From Gigantopelta aegis (lineage: Eukaryota; Mollusca; Gastropoda; Neomphalida; Peltospiridae): a DNA stretch of 64,000 nt. Of this stretch, positions 62,901 through 64,000 are shown one piece after another. Below the pieces are notes generated by a model. That model was not told the DNA's origin. It ran no database searches and saw only the letters and a program-made list of their open reading frames with translations. Location of the stretch: contig NC_054704.1 in assembly GCF_016097555.1 (NCBI RefSeq), positions 46,554,413-46,618,412 of the forward strand, in the 5' to 3' direction. Position 1 is the first letter of the stretch. Every line of letters begins with the position of its first letter. A program made the translations under genes and the position numbers.

Positions 62901-64000
62901 AAAGAAATTATTATTCTAAAAAGATTCTTAAGCTGATAATCTTACTGGCCAATTATTTTTAAGTTCACAGGAAGTGAAAAAACCTATAAAAAAAACCCCA
63001 ACCTCTCAACCAAATAGAAAATAAAGATATTTCACGAGTTATAAAAAAAAAATTAATGAAAGAAGAAAAGTAATTTAAAAGCTGAACACTTACGATTTGC
63101 CCTTCATGTTGAGGCCAGACAGTGAAATATTAGGGATGGCATTTCCCTCATTATTCTCATCACATGTGTTGCCAAAACTATCGTAACCATAAATGAGACG
63201 GAACGCATCCCCTTTGCTGATTGAAAAAGCTGCAATGAAGATCTGCAACAGAAGAAAATAAACAATTTCACCGCCCAATATTAGGTAATGTTTTTCTGTT
63301 GATCTTTTTTTAATGTACGTTTTCACTACTTATGATTCGTTACCAGTCTGTTGGGTATGTCATTCTTTACAAAAATTCATGACAGCCTATGCAAAAGGAA
63401 TTATGGAAGATAATTAAAGGTGTATGTTTTGTTTATTTATAACTATACTAAGTGTAAACACGTAGTAAATATTAGGTAAGAAACAGGTACACACTGCTTT
63501 CTTGTCTAAACAAAACAGGGAGTATTTACAGAAAAAATATTAATATTCATGTGATTCTATAAGCACGTACTGTAAACTAACTGACCCCTCATACTAAAAT
63601 AGTTAAATAAATTCAGTTAACAGGTCTTGACCTTAATGTTTTTCAGTGGTAGCACACTGGGCTACCAGGTTATGAAATCTGGTAGCCCTCAGTAAACACT
63701 GATAGCCCCATAATTTTAATTTTTTTTAAAAAGAGACGGCAAAAAGCAAAATCATTTATTTTTATTTAGTCATGTTGTTTTAGGTGGGTTTTTTTTTAGG
63801 TGTTTAAGCATCTTGTTGATTGCAGAGTAACTGGATGTGCAAAAAAAAAAGTTGAGTAGCCTGGCGGACTACCGGTTTTAGATACCTGGTTGCCCGAGTG
63901 AGAAACTGGTAGGTAAAACACCCTGGGCTACCACTAAGGTCAAGCCCTGGTTTAGAATTAAGTACAGGCTAGAGTGATGAGGAACACTTACTATACAGCA
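26868..64000 (-). CDS. SLC44A1: Choline transporter-like protein 1 (SLC44A1/CTL1), 5' end outside the window
   Basis: SLC44 proteins are multi-spanning choline transporters of the plasma membrane and mitochondria that supply choline for phosphatidylcholine synthesis. Exons in transcript order: (63992-64000), 63094-63242, 59148-59363, 55947-56113, 52148-52237, 41115-41260, 36497-36683, 33872-34040, 32154-32294, 31442-31557, 30917-30954, 29644-29772, 28955-29047, 28202-28297, 26868-26954. From 63242 they total 1824 bases, in perfect phase, coding 607 residues plus stop; human SLC44A1 is about 657, so roughly 45-50 N-terminal residues are missing. Family landmarks are [78 protein letters not shown] and [10 protein letters not shown]. 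The sequence resembles CTL1 more than CTL2/4. The tail ends [14 protein letters not shown]. Confidence 0.95.
27018..27070. repeat. (TA)n microsatellite
   Basis: About 26 TA units just upstream (gene-strand sense) of the last SLC44A1 exon. Confidence 0.97.
27264..27287. promoter_or_regulatory. Two perfect CRE palindromes (TGACGTCA)
   Basis: TGACGTCA at 27264-27271 and 27280-27287, 16 bases apart, with a third half-like TGACGTAAG near 27223. Located in the last SLC44A1 intron. The octamer is the CREB/ATF consensus; function is not shown. Confidence 0.4.
28202..28297 (-). CDS. SLC44A1: SLC44A1 exon: [14 protein letters not shown]
   Basis: 32 codons, [20 protein letters not shown] to KKSLR. The LFLC..D..NDGS phrase is diagnostic of the SLC44 C-terminus. 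Acceptor TTTTCAG, donor CGG|GTAATA. Confidence 0.95.
28955..29047 (-). CDS. SLC44A1: SLC44A1 exon: last transmembrane segment
   Basis: 31 codons, [20 protein letters not shown] then [11 protein letters not shown], matching the V.PL..V..FA.LVAHCFLSIYE family segment. Donor GAG|GTAAAT. Confidence 0.95.
29644..29772 (-). CDS. SLC44A1: SLC44A1 exon: FILFLGK membrane segment
   Basis: 43 codons, [40 protein letters not shown]. Matches the conserved ALRVATIN.VGDF.LFLGK region. Donor AAG|GTCAGT. Confidence 0.95.
30917..30954 (-). CDS. SLC44A1: SLC44A1 micro-exon (38 bp): NFCTSAKK
   Basis: Completes an alanine codon begun in the previous exon, then [12 protein letters not shown]. It is short but certain: the FCTSAK motif is nearly invariant and both phases fit. 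Acceptor TTTTTTTGCAG, donor AAG|GTATGT. Confidence 0.93.
31442..31557 (-). CDS. SLC44A1: SLC44A1 exon: cysteine-rich [10 protein letters not shown]
   Basis: Codes for [38 protein letters not shown]. This cysteine-rich cytoplasmic stretch is a hallmark of the family. Donor G|GTAAGT. Confidence 0.95.
32154..32294 (-). CDS. SLC44A1: SLC44A1 exon: [11 protein letters not shown]
   Basis: Codes for [46 protein letters not shown]. Contains the SLC44 signature YH(L/Q)GT.A.GS. Acceptor TGTTTCAG, donor CA|GTAAGT. Confidence 0.95.
32470..32612 (-). mobile_element. SINE family 1 (type b), tail fragment
   Basis: TTTATTTAACAACACCACTGG and ATTGGATGTCAAACATTTGG match the type-b tail. It stops before the core, so it is 5'-truncated. 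Confidence 0.8.
33483..33650. repeat. (CT)n/(C)n/(CA)n compound microsatellite
   Basis: CT run, CTCC units, about 22 C (33519-33541), a long CT run to about 33617, then CA units. The Arg-Glu and Ser-Leu ORFs over it are artefacts. Confidence 0.98.
33872..34040 (-). CDS. SLC44A1: SLC44A1 exon: [14 protein letters not shown]
   Basis: Residues [55 protein letters not shown]. This is the most conserved SLC44 block (YHL.GL.W..EF..ACQQ...AGAV..WYF). Donor AG|GTATGT. Confidence 0.97.
34094..34118. repeat. Poly(G) run
   Basis: About 25 G, about 55 bases upstream of the preceding exon's acceptor on the gene strand (poly-C in the transcript). Confidence 0.9.
34277..34461. mobile_element. Tc1/mariner-type MITE, 185 bp, TA duplication
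   Basis: TA|CAGTAAAGTACTTGAAT at the left and TTCATTATAAGTGTACTTTACTG|TA at the right; inverted CAGTAAAGTAC termini with TA on both sides. Internal imperfect repeats of AGTAGTTCATTGTA. Confidence 0.75.
34819..35199. mobile_element. Fold-back MITE, 381 bp, TTAA flanks
   Basis: TTAA|AGGGACATTCCTGAGTTTGC at the left and GCAGCTAACTCAGGAATGTCCAT|TTAA at the right. Much of the interior also pairs with itself. TTAA duplications suggest a piggyBac-type origin, but no transposase is present. Confidence 0.75.
36184..36275. repeat. (CATC)n/(CATG)n microsatellite
   Basis: Alternating CATC and CATG tetramers in the SLC44A1 intron. Confidence 0.9.
36497..36683 (-). CDS. SLC44A1: SLC44A1 exon: [15 protein letters not shown]
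   Basis: 62 codons plus one base: [60 protein letters not shown]. Two membrane segments around the conserved QP.WTF motif. It has noticeably higher GC than its introns. The overlapping minus ORFs in other frames are shadows. Confidence 0.96.
36841..39815. repeat. 80-bp satellite, about 37 copies, with alternating subtypes
   Basis: GGCTGCTTGTCTGATATTAA begins every 80 bases from 36941 (and a diverged one near 36862) to 39741, without length variation. Units alternate CTTAAGTATC and CTTAAGAATC, and a rarer GGCTGCGTGT...CAGTGA unit is followed by a GGCTGTTTGT unit. The end units are diverged (CTTAATCATCTACTT), as expected at array edges. Located in the SLC44A1 intron between exons 41115 and 36683. 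Confidence 0.98.
39835..40803. repeat. 56-bp tandem array with shortened 40-bp units
   Basis: Unit GTGTGACTAGTGTAACATAG, CCAGTTGGGAGAAGTCAAGG, TGGTCTCTTAAGACAG. At least three units lack 16 bases between GTTGG and TCTCTTAAG (around 40060, 40165, 40375). The array starts within 20 bases of the end of the 80-bp satellite. Confidence 0.95.
40826..40890 (+). repeat. tRNA-like sequence (SINE head or tRNA relic)
   Basis: CTAGTTCATTTGGTAGAGCATTCGCCTGG resembles a tRNA D-arm/A-box and anticodon region, followed by a weak B-box GGGTTGTAACC. No acceptor stem closes, so it is not an intact tRNA. Confidence 0.5.
41115..41260 (-). CDS. SLC44A1: SLC44A1 exon: [16 protein letters not shown]
   Basis: 48 codons after a split alanine: [48 protein letters not shown]. 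Corresponds to the G.LWWLY segment, a cytoplasmic loop, and the start of the next membrane helix. Acceptor TTTCTTTCAG, donor ACC|GTATGT. Confidence 0.95.
41540..41690. mobile_element. Palindromic MITE-like element
   Basis: GTGTGTCTCGTACTGATTTTAC, then CGAGTGTCAGGATT, is inverted as AATCCTGACACGAG then GTAAAATCAGTATGACTCACAC. Exact ends not defined. Confidence 0.6.
42296..42327. repeat. G-rich tract
   Basis: Runs of G separated by single T; G-quadruplex-prone. Confidence 0.85.
43083..43475 (+). mobile_element. SINE family 2 (tRNA-derived), interrupted by a MITE
   Basis: Head GGCCTCGGTGGTGTCGTGGT with A-box-like GTCGTGGTTAAGC and B-box-like CAGGGTTCGCTGCC. Body ACTCAATGGGTAGGTGTAAG, 3' part CGTGCTTGAACCTTAATTGG. 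The palindromic MITE 43260-43364 splits it. Confidence 0.85.
43260..43364. mobile_element. Palindromic MITE (GAAGCGATCTTAG family), 105 bp, CCTGG duplication
   Basis: GCCCCATTCCATGAAGCGAT at the left is inverted as ATCGCTTCGTGGAATGGGGC at the right with one mismatch. CCTGG flanks it on both sides (43255-43259, 43365-43369), and the intact SINE has it once. Confidence 0.85.
43611..44110 (-). mobile_element. SINE family 1 (type b) broken by two insertions
   Basis: Pieces: 43611-43671 (tail, TCATCAGCTATTGGA), 43824-43920 (GTTGGATGTCAAACATTTAG to AATCTTTTATAAGCAG) and 44091-44110 (CCACAACCACTGATATATCA). Between them lie about 150 bases of unassigned sequence and a pogo-type MITE. Confidence 0.75.
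43923..44088. mobile_element. Tigger/pogo-type MITE, 166 bp, TA duplication
   Basis: TA|CAATGAAACCTCTCAAGACTGGA at the left and GGTGTCCGGTTTCACTG|TA at the right. Same termini and internal AAACCGGA motifs as the longer element at 57803. Confidence 0.88.
44100..44888. repeat. 36-bp tandem array, about 22 copies
   Basis: Unit GATATATCAGTTATGTCCAA, TATTTATATAAACATT. Two units are 35 bases (AAACATGATATATC near 44566 and 44708). Subtypes TATGTCC and TACGT(C/T)C are clustered. Because 36 is divisible by 3, it makes a 161-residue repetitive ORF that is not a gene. Confidence 0.97.
45268..45520. mobile_element. Possible MITE (GGGGCCAGTTGTTC end)
   Basis: Left end GGGGCCAGTTGTTCAAAATG with ACCAGTGGTTAA; possible right side CTAACCCTGGGTTAATTTAAC. 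The right terminus is unclear. Confidence 0.35.
45585..45645. repeat. (GTGTGG)n microsatellite
   Basis: GTGTGGGTGTGT repeats in the large SLC44A1 intron. Confidence 0.95.
47842..48220 (-). mobile_element. Old SINE family 1 copy interrupted by a MITE
   Basis: Diverged tail at 47842-47905 (GCACATTAGTTAATCAG, GCTATTAAGTGTCATGC) and core/head at 48118-48220 (GGACAGCACATGCCACAGCC, GACACTGAGCCAAGTCCTG). The MITE below lies between. Confidence 0.6.
47933..48096. mobile_element. MITE with 14-bp perfect termini, 164 bp
   Basis: AATACTGTGAAATC at 47933-47946 and its exact inverse GATTTCACAGTATT at 48083-48096. No coding capacity. Confidence 0.75.
48680..49210. promoter_or_regulatory. Repeat-free stretch, candidate intronic enhancer
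   Basis: About 530 bases of unusually complex sequence in an otherwise repeat-littered intron. It has homeodomain-type TTAATTGCATCATTAG, an octamer-like CTTTGCATATTC and two CAGCTG E-boxes. No coding frame survives inspection. The enhancer reading is inference. Confidence 0.25.
49725..49850. mobile_element. Truncated copy of the 14741 element
   Basis: AGGGTTTATGCTGTTGTTTGCC and ATTAAAGTTGAATTTGATGA match the left half of the 14741-14979 element. It is followed by an A-rich tract (49861-49905). Confidence 0.6.
50776..50822. repeat. (CA)n microsatellite
   Basis: About 23 CA units, followed directly by AGGCGCAGATGCAGGATTTTT. Near 42360 a (TA) run is followed by AGGCGCAGATCTAGG, so both may mark ends of a dispersed element. 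Confidence 0.95.
50910..50942. repeat. (TA)n microsatellite
   Basis: About 16 TA units. Confidence 0.95.
51039..51155. mobile_element. Palindromic MITE, diverged relative of 21857/43260
   Basis: ATTTTCGAAGCTATCTTAGC at the left is inverted as TAAGATGGCTTCGAAAAT at the right, with internal GTGATATCA/GATATCACA pairing. Confidence 0.7.
51232..51247. repeat. Poly(G) run
   Basis: About 16 G. Confidence 0.85.
51530..51690 (-). mobile_element. SINE family 2, partial copy
   Basis: The minus strand reads GGCCTTAATGGTGTAGTGGT, CCCAGTACTGGCCAGGGTG and AGCATCTCTATCACTCACCA, matching the family 2 head and body. Confidence 0.75.
51715..51985 (-). mobile_element. SINE family 2, near-complete copy
   Basis: The minus strand reads GGCCTCGGTGGTGTTGTTGT, TACAGGGTTCACAGCCCGG, ACTCAGTGGATAGGTGTAAG and CGTGCTTGAACCTTAAATGG. 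Best uninterrupted example of the family in the window. Confidence 0.85.
52148..52237 (-). CDS. SLC44A1: SLC44A1 exon: transmembrane segments
   Basis: Residues [29 protein letters not shown]: two hydrophobic stretches around RFMASVIVW (family RY.SRVLVW). Acceptor CCTTTCAG, donor G|GTAAGT. Confidence 0.95.
52372..55370. other. SLC44A1 intron sequence, nothing recognised
   Basis: AT-rich unique-looking intron. ORFs at 54062, 54590 and 55103 have no family resemblance. A complex stretch at 53630-53910 with CTAATTAGCTC could be regulatory, but I cannot support more. Confidence 0.5.
55379..55567. mobile_element. PIF/Harbinger-type MITE, 189 bp, TAA duplication
   Basis: TAA|AGCTGTATCCTAACC at the left and GGTTAGGATACAGCT|TAA at the right. 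The match continues inward as GAGCGATTATTTTAGAA versus TTCTAAAATAATTGCTT. A 3-bp TWA-type duplication fits PIF/Harbinger. Confidence 0.85.
55625..55745 (-). mobile_element. SINE family 1 fragment
   Basis: AGATCTTTTAAACACATTTTC, ACAGCACATACCATAGCCTC and CATGAAGCACTAGTTG are diverged core matches. Confidence 0.55.
55947..56113 (-). CDS. SLC44A1: SLC44A1 exon: [12 protein letters not shown]
   Basis: 55 codons: [55 protein letters not shown]. Large extracellular loop end with the conserved (L/H)RC.P and entry to the next helix (LGLC). Donor G|GTAAGT. Confidence 0.95.
56559..56849. repeat. Direct duplication, 146-bp unit, two copies
   Basis: AAAATCTGGGATTAGCAGAA begins at 56559 and 56705. Copies share CTTGTAACTTAGCAAGCTTG and CATCCTGTTGTTCTTTGTAG with few differences. 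Confidence 0.92.
56925..57035 (-). mobile_element. SINE family 2 fragment
   Basis: The minus strand reads GGCCTTGGTGCCTTGGCCAG, then TTGCATCTTGGTACCAGCTC: a diverged head portion. Confidence 0.6.
57803..58951 (+). mobile_element. Tigger/pogo transposon, internally deleted, 1149 bp
   Basis: Termini CAGTGAAACCCCTCAA (57803) and TTGAGGGGTTTCACTG (58951) are inverted and flanked by TA on both sides. Subterminal AAACCGGA repeats occur at both ends. Only the C-terminal part of a transposase remains, so the copy cannot move by itself. Confidence 0.9.
58300..58689 (+). pseudogene. C-terminal remnant of a Tigger/pogo (DDE-1, jerky-like) transposase
   Basis: The frame runs as an acidic stretch ([17 protein letters not shown]), one in-frame TAG at about 58366, then about 100 codons to TGA. 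It includes [20 protein letters not shown] and a final [12 protein letters not shown], like the typical Q(T/S)(S/K)I.DFF end of Tigger transposases. The helix-turn-helix and DDE catalytic domains are absent. Confidence 0.75.
59148..59363 (-). CDS. SLC44A1: SLC44A1 exon: HVFFMD..CVNKCP
   Basis: 71 codons: [71 protein letters not shown]. This is the first extracellular loop, with the conserved (Y/H)VFF.D, C...CP and LC.Y cysteines. Donor AG|GTAGCT is a weaker site, but the phase and homology are clear. Confidence 0.95.
59752..60078 (+). mobile_element. SINE family 1 (type a), full length
   Basis: tRNA-like head GACGTAGCCCAATGGTAAAG (A-box) and GGTCCAAGATTGATCCC (B-box). Core GACGGTGCATATAAAAGATC, tail GCTGAGTGCGTCGTTAAATA ending TTTCTTTCCTTCC. 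AGAAAA appears on both sides as a probable target duplication. Best reference copy in the window. Confidence 0.92.
60190..60520. repeat. Degenerate tandem repeat, about 125 bp, three copies
   Basis: TTTTTATCTCCTCCTATTTAC, TTTTTTATCTTCCCATGTTTAC and CTTTTTATCTTTCTCTGTTTA each precede a similar ACATTTATATACATGTCAAT block. Confidence 0.6.
61049..61850. repeat. 146-bp tandem array, about 5 copies, with ERE-like palindromes
   Basis: CAAGTTGTTC recurs at 61195, 61341, 61487, 61633 and 61779, exactly 146 bases apart. Each unit carries a CAGTGACC segment. In two units it reads AGGTCACAGTGACCT (61590-61604 and 61736-61750). Located in the SLC44A1 intron. Confidence 0.95.
62181..62416. mobile_element. 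PIF/Harbinger-type MITE, 236 bp, TTA duplication
   Basis: TTA|TGCTAGGCTCAGACTATCAAC at the left and GTTGGTAGTCTGAACCTAGCA|TTA at the right; inverted with two or three mismatches and extending inward (GTCATGA/TCATGAC). Confidence 0.87.
62743..62815. repeat. (AAAAT)n-type A-rich repeat
   Basis: AAATAAAAATAAAAATAAAAA run in the SLC44A1 intron. Confidence 0.85.
63094..63242 (-). CDS. SLC44A1: SLC44A1 exon: [21 protein letters not shown]
   Basis: 49 codons: [49 protein letters not shown]. End of the first helix and start of the large loop (family: A...G...RL..GYDS.GN.CG). Acceptor TTGCAG, donor TC|GTAAGT. Confidence 0.95.
63621..63949. mobile_element. hAT-like MITE, 329 bp
   Basis: CAGGTCTTGACCTTA at the left and AAGGTCAAGCCCTG at the right, with inner GTGGTAGC..GGGCTACCAG and CTGGGCTACCAC also inverted. 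Related in layout to the elements at 2727 and 10441. No clear target duplication seen. Confidence 0.7.
63992..64000 (-). CDS. SLC44A1: Probable 3' end of the preceding SLC44A1 exon (truncated by window edge)
   Basis: The minus strand reads TGCTGTATA|GTAAGTG: three codons (C-C-I) and a consensus donor in phase 0, which fits the phase-0 acceptor of the next exon. [14 protein letters not shown] would resemble the first helix of SLC44 proteins. Only nine bases are visible. Confidence 0.45.

Overview
The window is eukaryotic nuclear DNA from an animal, most probably a mollusc and I think a gastropod. It is AT-rich, with short coding exons separated by long introns, GT..AG splice sites, many microsatellites, and many copies of two tRNA-derived SINE families of a type I associate with molluscs. 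The species call is inference; the metazoan call is firm.

Two protein genes can be assembled exon by exon, both on the minus strand. Positions 996-14138 hold a complete nine-exon cohesin acetyltransferase gene (ESCO1/ESCO2/Eco1 family). The nine pieces join in perfect phase into a 649-residue protein with a disordered basic N-terminal region, a C2H2-type zinc finger, a GNAT acetyl-CoA motif and the family's C-terminal signature. Positions 26868-64000 hold at least fourteen exons (607 residues) of a choline transporter-like protein closest to SLC44A1/CTL1. Its first exon or exons lie beyond position 64000; the last 9 bases of one of them may be visible at the very edge. The two genes are in tandem and work in unrelated processes: S-phase cohesion establishment and choline uptake.

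Layout: 1-995 is 3' flank or UTR of the ESCO gene. 996-14148 is ESCO, with introns loaded with transposons and a 13-copy 117-bp tandem array. 14149-22190 is intergenic or ESCO 5' region: several inverted-repeat elements, nested SINEs and a pair of E2F-like sites next to a possible non-coding first exon. 22190-26867 is repeat-poor AT-rich sequence that looks like a very long SLC44A1 3'UTR. 26868-64000 is SLC44A1 with large introns. Those introns carry an 80-bp satellite with alternating higher-order structure (about 37 copies), a 56-bp array, a 36-bp array, a 146-bp array with perfect estrogen-response-element palindromes, a deleted Tigger/pogo transposon and many MITEs with recognisable target-site duplications.

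The most notable observation is a SINE inserted exactly on the 3' splice site of ESCO exon 5. Its target-site duplication contains the AG of the acceptor, so there are two copies of the acceptor, and the CTTCC-rich SINE tail now supplies the polypyrimidine tract. A second theme is that tandem arrays repeatedly start at or next to SINE sequence. I saw no prokaryotic-type system, CRISPR array, rRNA or intact canonical tRNA gene.
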